Source: Streptomyces sp. NRRL S-350
GTDB lineage: Bacteria; Actinomycetota; Actinomycetes; Streptomycetales; Streptomycetaceae
Assembly: GCF_000719705.1 (NCBI RefSeq)
Contig: NZ_JOHO01000006.1
Location: forward strand, 124,001 to 188,000
Length of the DNA stretch: 64,000 nt
Direction: 5' to 3'
The notes under the pieces are model-generated. The model had not been told where the DNA came from and searched no databases. It saw only the letters and a list, made by a program, of their open reading frames with translations. The position numbers were made by a program, and so were the translations under genes. Shown here piece after piece: positions 18,730 to 27,011 of this stretch. The first letter of the stretch is position 1. Every line of letters begins with the position of its first letter.

Positions 18730-19640
18730 CACGTCGCCCCCGGGTGGGCGCGGGCCACCACCTGCAGTTCGGCGAGCAGCAGGCCCAGGGCCTCGGTGTG
18801 CACGCCGTCCCGGCCGGCCCGGCCGAGGACGGTGGCCAGCGGCGGCACGTCCGGCACGGCCAGCCCGGCCTCGGCGAGGACGGCGGCGAGTGCGCGCAGC
18901 ACCGGCTCGCGCAGGGTCTCCGGGTCGACGCCCACCCGCAGTTCCACCGGGTGCGCCGTGAACAGCTCCTCCAGCAGCGGCCAGACGGCGTCCAGCCCGG
19001 CCTGCATCCGCTCGGCGGAGTACGGCGTGCCGTCCCCGAGGCGCAGCGTCCAGGCGGTGGCGTACTCGCGGTGGTACGCCAGTTCCTTGACGCCCCGGGC
19101 GGCGACCGCCGCCAGCACCGGATCGGGGTGGGCGCTCAGCGCCTCGTAGAGGGCGCCGCGCGCGGTGGCGAACAGCAGCAGCCGGGCGACGGTGTGGGCG
19201 AAGTCGCCGTTCGGTGCCTCGACCAGCCGGACGTTGCGGAACTCGTAGTCCTCGCGCCAGTACGCCAGGTCGTCCTCGGTGCGGCCGGAGCCGTCCGCCT
19301 GGCCGGCCCGGGTGAGCAGCAGTCGGGACTGGCCGAGCAGGTCGAGGCCGAGGTTCGCGAGCGCGACCTCCTCCTCCAGCTCGGGCGCCCGGGTGCACCA
19401 CTCGATCAGCCGCTGGGAGAGGACCAGCGCGTCGTCGCCCAGCATCAGGCAGTAGGCGGCGAGGTCGGCGCCGTCGAGACCGGCGGGCAGGGCGGTGTCC
19501 ACGCCGAGCAGCGGGTCAGCGAAGCCCGTCCCGTACGCCCAGCGGCCCTCGCCCTCGGGGCCGGGGGCGGCCTCGGTGAGGCTCAGGTAGACGTGGTCGT
19601 CCTGGTCCGCGGCGGCGGTGGTGGCGGTGCGGTCCTGCAT
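18726..19640 (-). CDS. paaC: phenylacetyl-CoA epoxidase structural subunit PaaC
   Basis: Non-catalytic scaffold of the PaaAC heterodimer, 304 residues. Ferritin-like four-helix fold with LGDDALVLSQRLIEW, LANLGLDLLGQSR and VKELAYHREYA recognisable. Unlike PaaA it does not keep a full di-iron ligand set, as expected. I use the ATG following GGGGGAAC, 13 bases after paaB; an earlier in-frame start would add ten residues and overlap paaB. Confidence 0.95.
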   Translation of the reverse strand: MQDRTATTAAADQDDHVYLSLTEAAPGPEGEGRWAYGTGFADPLLGVDTALPAGLDGADLAAYCLMLGDDALVLSQRLIEWCTRAPELEEEVALANLGLDLLGQSRLLLTRAGQADGSGRTEDDLAYWREDYEFRNVRLVEAPNGDFAHTVARLLLFATARGALYEALSAHPDPVLAAVAARGVKELAYHREYATAWTLRLGDGTPYSAERMQAGLDAVWPLLEELFTAHPVELRVGVDPETLREPVLRALAAVLAEAGLAVPDVPPLATVLGRAGRDGVHTEALGLLLAELQVVARAHPGATW

Positions 19641-19653
19641 GGCGGTTCCCCCG

Positions 19654-19947
19654 TCAGATGTGCGGGACATCCTCGGGGATGTCGTAGAAGGTCGGGTGGC
19701 GGTAGACCTTGTCGCCGCTCGGCTCGAAGAACGGGTCGCGCTCGTCCGGGGTGGAGGCAGTGATCGCGTCCGAGCGGACCACCCAGAGGCTGACGCCCTC
19801 GTTGCGGCGGGTGTACAGGTCTCGGGCGGCGAGCAGGGCCATCCGGTCGTCGGAGGCGTGCAGCGAGCCGACGTGGACGTGGTTCAGCCCGCGCCGGGGG
19901 CGCACGAACACCTCGTACAGCGGCCAGCCGGCCTTGGACTCGGTCAC
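19654..19947 (-). CDS. paaB: phenylacetyl-CoA epoxidase subunit PaaB
   Basis: Small bridging subunit of the epoxidase complex, 97 residues, of usual length. Diagnostic stretches: [34 protein letters not shown] and the closing [14 protein letters not shown] start overlaps the paaA stop (GTGA), so it is coupled to paaA. Confidence 0.96.
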   Translation of the reverse strand: MTESKAGWPLYEVFVRPRRGLNHVHVGSLHASDDRMALLAARDLYTRRNEGVSLWVVRSDAITASTPDERDPFFEPSGDKVYRHPTFYDIPEDVPHI

Positions 19948-20981
19948 TTTCCGTTCTCCTGTTCGGTGGCGTGCTGGACGGGCTCGGCGGCACGCGAGGC
20001 GGCCTGCTCGGCAACATGCGAGGCGGCCTGCTCGGCGGCGTGCTTGGCCGCGTAGGCGACGGCCGCCTCGCGCACCCACGCACCGTCCTCGTGGGCGGCG
20101 CGACGGCGTTCGATCCGCTGGGCGTTGCAGGGGCCCTGGCCCCGGATGACCCGGTTCAGCTCGGACCAGTCCGGCTCGCCGAAGTCCCAGCCGCCGCGCT
20201 CCTCGTTCCAGCGCAGCTCGGGATCGGGAAGCGTGACGCCCAGGTGCTGGGCCTGCGGGACGGACATGTCGACGAACCGCTGCCGCAGCTCGTCGTTGCT
20301 GTGCCGTTTGATCCGCCAGGCCATCGAGCGGGCGGAGTTCGGCGAGTCGGCGTCCGAGGGCCCGAACATCATCAGCGACGGCCACCACCAGCGGTCGACG
20401 GCGTCCTGGACCATCCGGCGCTGGGCCTCGGTGCCGCGCATCAGCGTCATCAGGAGCTCGTAGCCCTGGCGCTGGTGGAAGGACTCCTCCTTGCAGATCC
20501 GCACCATCGCGCGGGCGTACGGGCCGTAACTGCAGCGGCAGAGCGGGACCTGGTTGCAGATCGCCGCACCGTCCACCAGCCAGCCGATCACACCGACGTC
20601 GGCGAAGGTGAGGGTCGGGTAGTTGAAGATCGAGGAGTACTTCTGGCGGCCGGAGATCAGTTTCTCCGTGAGCTCCGCGCGGTCGACGCCGAGGGTCTCG
20701 GCCGCGGCGTAGAGGTAGAGGCCGTGGCCGGCCTCGTCCTGGGCCTTGGCGAGCAGGATGGCCTTGCGGCGGAGAGACGGGGCCCGGGTGAGCCAGTTGC
20801 CCTCGGGCTGCATGCCGATGATCTCGGAGTGGGCGTGCTGGGCGATCTGGCGGATCAGGGTGGCCCGGTAGGCGTCCGGCATCCAGTCCCTGGGTTCGAT
20901 CCGCTGTTCGGCGGCGACGACCGCCTCGAACCGGTCCTCCGGTGTCTGGGCGGGGAGCGCCTCGGCCACCTCTGCTGTCAC
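19944..20981 (-). CDS. paaA: phenylacetyl-CoA epoxidase catalytic subunit PaaA
   Basis: Di-iron oxygenase subunit that epoxidises the ring of phenylacetyl-CoA, 345 residues. Iron ligands are visible in the two helix pairs: AQDEAGH (Glu and His) and [11 protein letters not shown] (Glu-x-x-His). [21 protein letters not shown] and the PSDADSPNS loop are typical. The last 45 residues form an Ala/Glu helix with repeated AAEQAAS units encoded by a 24-bp DNA repeat; most PaaA proteins lack this tail. I start at the GTG (second of two adjacent) after AGGGGACC. First gene of the operon, behind a PaaR-like operator. Confidence 0.96.
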   Translation of the reverse strand: MTAEVAEALPAQTPEDRFEAVVAAEQRIEPRDWMPDAYRATLIRQIAQHAHSEIIGMQPEGNWLTRAPSLRRKAILLAKAQDEAGHGLYLYAAAETLGVDRAELTEKLISGRQKYSSIFNYPTLTFADVGVIGWLVDGAAICNQVPLCRCSYGPYARAMVRICKEESFHQRQGYELLMTLMRGTEAQRRMVQDAVDRWWWPSLMMFGPSDADSPNSARSMAWRIKRHSNDELRQRFVDMSVPQAQHLGVTLPDPELRWNEERGGWDFGEPDWSELNRVIRGQGPCNAQRIERRRAAHEDGAWVREAAVAYAAKHAAEQAASHVAEQAASRAAEPVQHATEQENGK

Positions 20982-21038
20982 CACGGTCCCCTCTCGTGTC
21001 CTGCTGAGTCCTGCCGTGCCGAGCCCGAAGCCCAACCG

Positions 21039-21060
21039 ACTGACCGTTCGGTCGGTACCA
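21039..21060. promoter_or_regulatory. PaaR/TetR-type operator before paaA
   Basis: The sequence ACTGACCGTTCGGTCGGT fits the first 18 positions of the 22-bp PaaR consensus I recall from Corynebacterium (ACTNACCG, then spaced CG, then CGGT); the last half-site is weak. The core GACCG-TT-CGGTC is a perfect inverted repeat. It lies about 60 bases upstream of paaA. No paaR gene is in the window next to the operon. Confidence 0.65.
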
Positions 21061-21101
21061 TTCTGCGCGGCGGGGTGGAGGGATGGCAAGGCACGGAAAC
21101 G

Positions 21102-21189
21102 AGTAACAGGTAACAGATGACAGATTACGAAATCTGTCATCTGTTACCTGTTACCAGTTATCCGTTTGCCGTCAGCTGTTGCCGGTTCG
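21102..21189. repeat. heptad inverted-repeat element, copy 2
   Basis: Left units AGTAACA, GGTAACA, GATGACA meet centre GATTACG AAAT; right units CTGTCAT, CTGTTAC (twice), CAGTTAT, CCGTTTG, CCGTCAG, CTGTTGC and CGGTTCG follow without a gap. The inner 17 bp (GGTAACAGATGACAGAT) are a perfect inverted repeat around six bases; with the next unit the stem reaches 24 bp with one mismatch. The right side continues as a looser 12-bp pattern to about 21240. It lies between the M20 peptidase stop and the paaA promoter. Confidence 0.85.
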
Positions 21190-21281
21190 GTGCGTCGCCG
21201 ATGTCGTCGCCGATGCCGTCACCGATGCCGTTGCCGTGACCGCCGCCGCTACCGCCACCTCGCCGTCAGCCCACCACCCGC

Positions 21282-22793
21282 TCACCCCTCCGTGCGGTCG
21301 CGCAGTCGCGGCAAGGGGACGGCGAGCAACGCCGCCAGCAGGGCGATCCGGGGGGCGAGCTGGTCCAGCCGGATGTACTCGTGCCGGGCATGGGCCCCGG
21401 CACCCACCGCACCGAAACCGTCCAGGGTCGGGAGCCCGCGCGAGCCCGGCAGGTTGGTGTCCCCCGCCCCGCCGGCCGGGGCGCCGTCCAGCTGCTGCCC
21501 GAGCACGGCGGCGAGCGAACGCACGTGCCGCAGCAGCGGGTTGCCGGTCCGCTCCGGCCAGGCCGGGCGGCTGGACAGCACCTCCGTCCGCACCCGGGCA
21601 CCCGGGCGCAGTGCGGTGAGCCGGGCGAGGTTGTCCAGCGTGCGGCGCTGCGCCTCACCGGTGGCGAACCGCAGGCCGAGCTCGGCCTCGGCCCGTCCCG
21701 CGACCACGTTGGCCCGCGAACCGCCGCTGATCCGACCGGCGTTGAGCTCGGTACCGGGCTGGCCGGCGATACCGCGGACGACCACCAGTTGGTCGACCAG
21801 CTCGTCGACCGCCGACACGCCGTCGTGGGCGTCGTTGCCCGCGTGCGCCTCGCGGCCGGTCACCGTGAGCCGGACCCGGGTGCTGCCCCTCCTCGCGGTC
21901 TTCAACCGGCCGTCCGGATGCGGCGGTTCGAGACCCAACACTGCTGCTGCGCCGCGTAGTTGGCGCTCGACCAGCCGTCGTCCGTCCGGGCTGCCGACCT
22001 CCTCGTCGGAGACCACGACCAGGCGCACCGTCCGGTGCGGCCGTTCGCCCAGGTCGGCGAGCAACGCCAACGCACCTTCCAGGATCGCGAGTCCGCCCTT
22101 CATGTCGACCACACCGGGGCCGGTGAGTCGACCGTCCCGCTCGGTGACCGGCCAGTCCGCCAAGGTCCCGGCCGGCCAGACGGTGTCGTGGTGGCCCACG
22201 ATCAGCAGGTGCGGCAGGGTTTCGTCCCGCCCCGCCCACTCCAGGACGAGGTGATCCCCCGCCGGACCGGGTTCGCGGCGGGCGGTGGCCCCGGTGGCTT
22301 GGAAACCCGCGGCCAACTCCTCGGCGAGGGCGTCGAGTCGGGGGGCGTCCCCGCTGGGCGACTCGATCCGGGCCAGGTCGACGCAGCGGCGCCGGACGGC
22401 ACCGGCGAGCGTACGGGCACGGGCGCTGAGTGCCTGCGGCAGGCCGGGCAGCGCCGCGGTGACCGGAGCGTTCGCGGCCGCGGGCGCGGCGGGGTCGGTC
22501 ACGGCGGGGGTCGTCACGGCGGGGACGGTCACGGTGGTGGCGGAGACCGTGGCTGTCGCTGCGGTGGTTGCGGGGGTTGCAGCCGTTCCGCGAGTGACGG
22601 AAGTCGCCGGGGTGATGCCAGTTGCGGCAGCCACAGCAGTTGCGGCAGTCACAGCGGCTGCGGAAGTCGCACCGGTGACAGCAGCTGCGGCGGCGGCTTC
22701 GCCGTCGGCGGCGGTCGGGAGCGAAACCTGGGCGCGGTCGGGTTCCGCGGCGGCTCCCGGTGCGGCGGGCGACCCGACGATCTGGGGACTCAA
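21282..22793 (-). CDS. M20-family metallopeptidase (carboxypeptidase G2-like)
   Basis: Zinc peptidase/deacylase of the M20 group. Metal and catalytic motifs: GHHDTVWPAGTL, GVVDMKGGLA (bridging Asp), SDEEVGSP (general-base Glu and ligand Glu), with the dimerisation insert containing EAHAGN. Closest to glutamate carboxypeptidase-like M20A proteins. I start at a TTG because a perfect GGAGG lies six bases ahead, giving 503 residues. Then about 110 residues before the catalytic domain are Ala/Thr/Val-rich with VTAA and TAAT repeats and no signal peptide, which is unusual; several internal GTG codons could instead start a protein of usual length (about 390). Confidence 0.83.
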   Translation of the reverse strand: MSPQIVGSPAAPGAAAEPDRAQVSLPTAADGEAAAAAAVTGATSAAAVTAATAVAAATGITPATSVTRGTAATPATTAATATVSATTVTVPAVTTPAVTDPAAPAAANAPVTAALPGLPQALSARARTLAGAVRRRCVDLARIESPSGDAPRLDALAEELAAGFQATGATARREPGPAGDHLVLEWAGRDETLPHLLIVGHHDTVWPAGTLADWPVTERDGRLTGPGVVDMKGGLAILEGALALLADLGERPHRTVRLVVVSDEEVGSPDGRRLVERQLRGAAAVLGLEPPHPDGRLKTARRGSTRVRLTVTGREAHAGNDAHDGVSAVDELVDQLVVVRGIAGQPGTELNAGRISGGSRANVVAGRAEAELGLRFATGEAQRRTLDNLARLTALRPGARVRTEVLSSRPAWPERTGNPLLRHVRSLAAVLGQQLDGAPAGGAGDTNLPGSRGLPTLDGFGAVGAGAHARHEYIRLDQLAPRIALLAALLAVPLPRLRDRTEG

Positions 22794-23668
22794 CGTTCGC
22801 CTCCGCGGCCGCCGCCGGTATTCAGCGGCCGTACCGGCCGGCCGCTCCCACCGGGGTACCAGGCCCGACCGGACCGCCCCGATCGGCCGGGATGGCCGGC
22901 GGCCCGCCGGAGCGGCCCGTCTGGCCCAAGTGCGGTGCAACGGCTGGGCGGCGTGCTTGGCATTGCGTCCTCCTCGCTCGATCCGGTGGCCCCGGTCCGC
23001 CCGGAGCCCCGTGGACGGCGGCCTCCTGGCGGCGGGCACAGTGGCCGGCCCGCCGCAGGGAAGCCGAGATGTGAGCCTAGAAGAACCGTTCGGTTTCCTG
23101 CGAGGTGGCCCTGCTCCCAGCGTGCCGGTTCCGGGCCCGACCTCGGACACCCGCCGGAGAAACCGCGGCGGGCGCACGGCACGCGGGCCTGGTTCGGCGC
23201 GCGGACACGGTCGCCGGATCGCGCCCATCTCCACCATGGACCCGCCGCCCGAGTTCGGCATCGCAAACCGCCAAGGCACGGCATTTCCACGCCGGATGGG
23301 TGACAACAGCTCAGCACTCGGTACGAATCGGGAGCACGCGACGGCTCAGGGAAGCCCATCCTCCGCCGGGCCTGTCTCCGCAGGGACGTCCGGGGAACGC
23401 CCGCATGAACACCGGCTGGTGCGATGCCCCGACGAGCCTCGGCGCCCCCGCCGTGCACCGCCCCGCGTCGCCCCGACCGCGCCCCCACTCCCCTGACCGC
23501 GCCCCGACTCCCCTGACCGCTTTGACTGCTTCGACCTCTCTGACTCGCTCTGACCCGCTCTGGCCCGCTCTGACCGCTCTGACCGCTCTGACCGCTCTGA
23601 CCGCTCTGACCGCCCGCACGATGGGGGGTGACTCCGCGGCCGCTGGAAGGCTGACGGTCCCGCCGCCC
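22794..23668. other. 875-base gene-free region
   Basis: No frame here shows homology or a credible start; long readings on both strands are GC-rich shadows. It holds the M20 promoter region, an inverted repeat AACCG-TT-CGGTT near 23085 that resembles a TetR operator core, a pair of direct repeats around CCCCTGACCGCG (23490-23520), and a 9-bp tandem array. The array lies downstream of the response regulator stop. Confidence 0.5.
23514..23615. repeat. 9-10 bp tandem repeat array
   Basis: Eleven contiguous units centred on TGACCGCTC: four exact copies (23571-23606), preceded by 10-bp variants such as TGACCCGCTC and degenerate 9-bp units, and ended by TGACCGCCC. Non-coding as far as can be judged. 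Confidence 0.9.
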
Positions 23669-24328
23669 TCAGCGGCCGTCCCCGACCAGTCCCGCATCGC
23701 GCGCCAGCAGCGCGGCTTGGACCCGGTTGCCGACACCGAGGCCGGCCAGGATCCGGCTGACGTGCACCTTGACCGTGCTCTCGCGCATCCCCAGGACGCC
23801 CGCGACCTCGGCATTGGAGAGCCCCTCGGCGAGTTCGCGCAGCACGTCGGTCTCGCGCGGGGTGAGCCCGGCGACCCGGCTGCGGGCGGCAACCGACCGG
23901 GGTGCGCCGACGCGGTGGTAGCGGTCGATCAGGCGCCGTGCGGCCGCCGGGTGCAACATCCCCTGGCCCTCCGCGACGACGTGCACGCCCCGGGCGATCT
24001 CGGTGGGCGGGGTGTCCTTGAGCAGGAAGCCGTCGGCCCCCGCGGCGAGCGCTCGGTACACGTACTCGTCCAGGTCGAAGGTGCCGAGCACGATGACCCG
24101 CGGCCCGTCGGGCAGTTCGCACAGGCGACGGGTGGCGGCGATGCCGTCGAGCCGGGGCATCCGGATGTCCATCAGCGCGACATCGATCCGCCGACGCCTG
24201 GCGAGCTCGACCGCCTGCAACCCGTCGGCGGCCTCGGCGACCACAGCGAGCGCCGGGTCCTGGGCGAGGAGGCCGACCAGGCCGAGGCGGACGAGTGCGT
24301 CGTCGTCGACCACCATGGTTCGGATCAC
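23669..24328 (-). CDS. orphan NarL-type response regulator
   Basis: A 219-residue response regulator: receiver with DDD near residues 9-11, phospho-acceptor in VALMDIRMPRLDG, Lys in FLLKDTPP, and C-terminal LuxR helix-turn-helix LTPRETDVLRELAEGLSNAEVA. The GTG start has an excellent ribosome site (GAAGGAGGACGC), so the longer frame starting further upstream is rejected. No histidine kinase lies on either side; its partner must be elsewhere. Similar in architecture to the regulator near 4.4 kb but not a recent duplicate. Confidence 0.92.
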   Translation of the reverse strand: MIRTMVVDDDALVRLGLVGLLAQDPALAVVAEAADGLQAVELARRRRIDVALMDIRMPRLDGIAATRRLCELPDGPRVIVLGTFDLDEYVYRALAAGADGFLLKDTPPTEIARGVHVVAEGQGMLHPAAARRLIDRYHRVGAPRSVAARSRVAGLTPRETDVLRELAEGLSNAEVAGVLGMRESTVKVHVSRILAGLGVGNRVQAALLARDAGLVGDGR

Positions 24329-24867
24329 GCGTCCTCCTTCGCTGCTGAGCCGATTGCTTCCCATCGCTACGACCCGGCCCGCGCACGGGCGTCGGCCCGG
24401 GAACCGGACCGGGCGTCGTCCGCGGCGCCCGGTCCGTCCTGCGCATCAGGAGCTCCCTCCCTCGCCCCAAGCGCCTTCTGCCCGTGGCGCGTTGCGCCTT
24501 CCGCCGACGCCGTCCCCGCCCCCGCGCCCTCTCCGGCCCGGACCGGACCGGCCCGGACCGGACCGGTGCAGTCCGGTGCAGCGCGGTCCGGTGCGTCGGA
24601 CTGACTCGATGCTAGGGGCCGGTCGGCTCCGGAGCGCCCCGGCCTTCCGGGCGACCGCACCCTCGACTTCCGCCGGGGGTCTGCGCCGCTGACCCGACGA
24701 TTCGCGGCGCTTCCGCCCTGCCCGGCGTCGCCGGCACGACCACCGACCAACTTCACCCCGGGCCCGGCTCCACCGCGCACCGAGACAGTCCCCTGCCACC
24801 CACCGAGACCGCCCGCCGTTCCTCGCCGAGGCTCTGCGGACCTTCCACGGCCCCGGGGCGTTGGGCC

Positions 24868-24896
24868 CGGGCGGCGCCGGCCTTCGGCGCCGCCCG
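24868..24896. other. GC-rich stem-loop
   Basis: Perfect 12-bp stem CGGGCGGCGCCG / CGGCGCCGCCCG around loop GCCTT. It sits seven bases before a heptad element in a divergent gap, so it is not an obvious terminator of a known gene. Confidence 0.6.
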
Positions 24897-24902
24897 CGAG
24901 CG

Positions 24903-24983
24903 CCGAACAGATGACAGTCAACAGATTTCAACTTTCAGATGACAGACGACAGAGAACAGATTTTGAAATCTGTTCGCTGTTCG
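24903..24983. repeat. heptad inverted-repeat element, copy 3
   Basis: Long left arm and short right arm. Left units include CCGAACA, GATGACA, GTCAACA, then an internal GATTTCA, ACTTTCA, followed by GATGACA, GACGACA and GAGAACA; centre GATTTTG AAAT; right units CTGTTCG twice. The inner GAACAGATTT / AAATCTGTTC is a perfect inverted repeat. The internal GATTTCA repeats the centre sequence, as if one array had been inserted or duplicated. Confidence 0.8.
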
Positions 24984-25069
24984 TGCCATAGTGGCACCCG
25001 GGCCGCCCTGCCCGCGCCCCGCCGTCAATCCCCAGGCGTCGCGCCCGCCCCCGAACCTCGGAGTGCCCC

Positions 25070-26083
25070 ATGTCCTCGACCACGCGCCCCGCCCAACGCC
25101 GACTCGGCACCGCCGGGCCCGTCACCTCCGCCCTCGGCCTCGGCTGCATGGGCATGTCCGACATGTACGGCCCGGCAGACGAGGCCGAGAGCATCGCCAC
25201 CATCCACGCCGCCCTCGACGCCGGCATCACCCTGCTCGACACCGGCGACTTCTACGGCATGGGCCACAACGAACTGCTGATCCACGAGGCCCTGCGCGGC
25301 CGCAACCGCGAGGACGTCGAGATCAGCGTCAAGTTCGGCGCCCAGCGCAGCCCGGACGGCCAGTGGCTCGGCTACGATGCGAGCCCGGCCGCCACCAAGA
25401 CCGCGCTCGCGTACACGCTGCGCCGCCTGCGCACCGACCACATCGACGTCTACCGTCCGGCCCGCCTCGACCCGAAGGTCCCGATCGAGGAGACCATCGG
25501 CGCCATCGCCGACCTGGTGAAGGCCGGTTACGTCCGCCACATCGGCCTCTCCGAGGTCGGCGCGGACACCCTGCGCCGCGCCGCCGCCGTCCACCCGATC
25601 GGCGACCTGCAGATCGAGTACTCGCTGCTCACCCGCTCGATCGAGGCCGCCATCCTTCCCACGGCCCGCGAGCTCGGCATCGGCGTCACCGCGTACGGCG
25701 TGCTCTCGCGCGGCCTGCTCAGCGGCCACTGGAGCCAGGACCGCGCCCTCGCCGGCACCGACTTCCGCACCCGCAGCCCGCGCTTCCAGGGCGAGAACCT
25801 GGCCCACAACCTCGCCCTGGTCGAGGCGCTGCGCGCGATCGCCACCGCGAAGGGGGCGAGCGTCGCGCAGGTGGCCATCGCCTGGGTCGCCTCGCGCGGT
25901 GAGGACGTCGTCCCGCTGGTCGGCGCCCGCCGCCGGGAGCGTCTGACCGAGGCGCTCGGCGCGCTGGACGTCGCCCTGTCCGAGGCCGACCTCACCGCCA
26001 TCGAGGCGGCCGTCCCCGCCGACTCCGCCGCAGGCGACCGGTACGCTGCCGCGCAGATGTCCCACCTGGACAGCGAGCGCTGA
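25070..26083 (+). CDS. aldo/keto reductase
   Basis: A 337-residue NADPH-dependent aldo/keto reductase of the YhdN/AKR13-like group. Signature GLGCMGMSDMYG, Asp57 and Tyr62 in LLDTGDFYGMG, and Lys88 in ISVKFG are present. The fourth catalytic residue, usually His in YQHRxD, is replaced: here the stretch is YRPARLD with Ala131. C-terminal coenzyme motif (VPLVGARRRERL) is intact. A TetR gene follows in the same direction after 134 bases. Substrate unknown; the His change suggests altered chemistry or a subfamily trait. Confidence 0.9.
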   Translation: MSSTTRPAQRRLGTAGPVTSALGLGCMGMSDMYGPADEAESIATIHAALDAGITLLDTGDFYGMGHNELLIHEALRGRNREDVEISVKFGAQRSPDGQWLGYDASPAATKTALAYTLRRLRTDHIDVYRPARLDPKVPIEETIGAIADLVKAGYVRHIGLSEVGADTLRRAAAVHPIGDLQIEYSLLTRSIEAAILPTARELGIGVTAYGVLSRGLLSGHWSQDRALAGTDFRTRSPRFQGENLAHNLALVEALRAIATAKGASVAQVAIAWVASRGEDVVPLVGARRRERLTEALGALDVALSEADLTAIEAAVPADSAAGDRYAAAQMSHLDSER

Positions 26084-26217
26084 CCGGCCCGGCCGACCGA
26101 CGCCGCCCGCCCCGCCAGCCCCACCAGCCCCACCAGGTGGTCCGGCCGACCGGCTCCACCGGCCGGTCCGGACCGCAGCGCCACCCGACCGCACGACCCT
26201 AAGGACGGACCCGCCCC

Positions 26218-26805
26218 GTGACCACGGACACCACACTCACCGCCGAGCAGATCCTGATCGCGGCGGAGGACGTCCTCCGGCGGTTCGGCCCGGCCAAGGC
26301 CACCGTCGTGGATGTCGCCCGCATCCTCGGCGTCAGTCACAGCAGCGTCTACCGGCACTTCCCGAGCAAGGCCGCGCTGCGCGAGGCGGTCACCCAGCGC
26401 TGGCTCGACCAGGCGCACTACGAGCTCTCGACGATCTCCATCGAGGGCGGCCCCGCCTCCGAGCGGCTGCACCGCTGGCTGACGACCCTGTTCGCGGCCA
26501 AGCGGAAGAAGGCGCTCGAGGACCCGGAGCTGTTCGCGACCTACATGGCGCTGGTCGAGGAGCACAGCGACACCGTCGACGCACACATCGACACCCTGGT
26601 CAGGCAGATCTCGCAGATCGTGCAGGACGGCATGGACAGCAAGGAGTTCAAGCCGGCCCACATCGTCAACACCGCCCGCGCCGTTTTCGACGCCACCGCC
26701 CCGTTCCACGATCCGGCCTACGCGTCGACCTGGACCGCCCCGGGCGCCGACGACCGATTCGAGGCCGTCTGGAAGCTCGTCCTCGGCGGTCTGAAGCTGA
26801 GATGA
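26218..26805 (+). CDS. TetR-family transcriptional regulator
   Basis: A 195-residue repressor. N-terminal helix-turn-helix is typical (ATVVDVARILGVSHSSVYRHFPSKAALREAV), followed by a TetR C-terminal domain. GTG start preceded by AAGGACGG. It probably controls the adjacent aldo/keto reductase by analogy with similar pairs; a small palindrome CCACC-A-GGTGG lies at 26130-26140 between the two genes. Ligand unknown. It converges on the GlsB-type gene. Confidence 0.9.
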   Translation: MTTDTTLTAEQILIAAEDVLRRFGPAKATVVDVARILGVSHSSVYRHFPSKAALREAVTQRWLDQAHYELSTISIEGGPASERLHRWLTTLFAAKRKKALEDPELFATYMALVEEHSDTVDAHIDTLVRQISQIVQDGMDSKEFKPAHIVNTARAVFDATAPFHDPAYASTWTAPGADDRFEAVWKLVLGGLKLR

Positions 26806-27011
26806 TGCCGCATCAGGTATCGCGCGTGAGGTGTGTTCGGCGGCGGCCGGACCCGGAAGCGTCGACGGGCGCAGCCTGACAACCCCGCCGAGCCACCGGA
26901 TCAGCTCCGGAGAACGCCGGACGCCGCCGCCGCTTGGTTTCCGACGTGCGGGGCGTCCGGCAGCTCCGCGCAGCCGTGCCCGCCGGCCCGGATCCGCGCC
27001 GAGCCCGCCTC

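Larger units (their letters stand above)
24329..25069. other. 741-base divergent intergenic region
   Basis: Lies between the orphan regulator and the aldo/keto reductase, read outward. No coding frame is convincing. It holds tandem GGTCCGGTGC-like repeats (24560-24595), a strong GC hairpin, a heptad inverted-repeat element, and then the palindrome GTGCCA-TAG-TGGCAC (24983-24997), which is well placed to be an operator for the aldo/keto reductase. Confidence 0.5.

Noticed and set aside
22790-23488. Leftward 232-codon frame upstream of the M20 peptidase
   Set aside because: Composition and lack of homology indicate non-coding; overlaps the M20 start region in another phase.
24367-24931. Leftward frames of 160-185 codons next to the orphan regulator
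   Set aside because: Gly/Arg-rich, no ribosome site, run into repeats and hairpin; no recognised domain, so not the missing kinase.
26100-26217. Candidate TetR operator in the aldo/keto reductase-TetR gap
   Set aside because: CCACC-A-GGTGG is short and the region is rich in CCGG repeats, so chance palindromes are expected.
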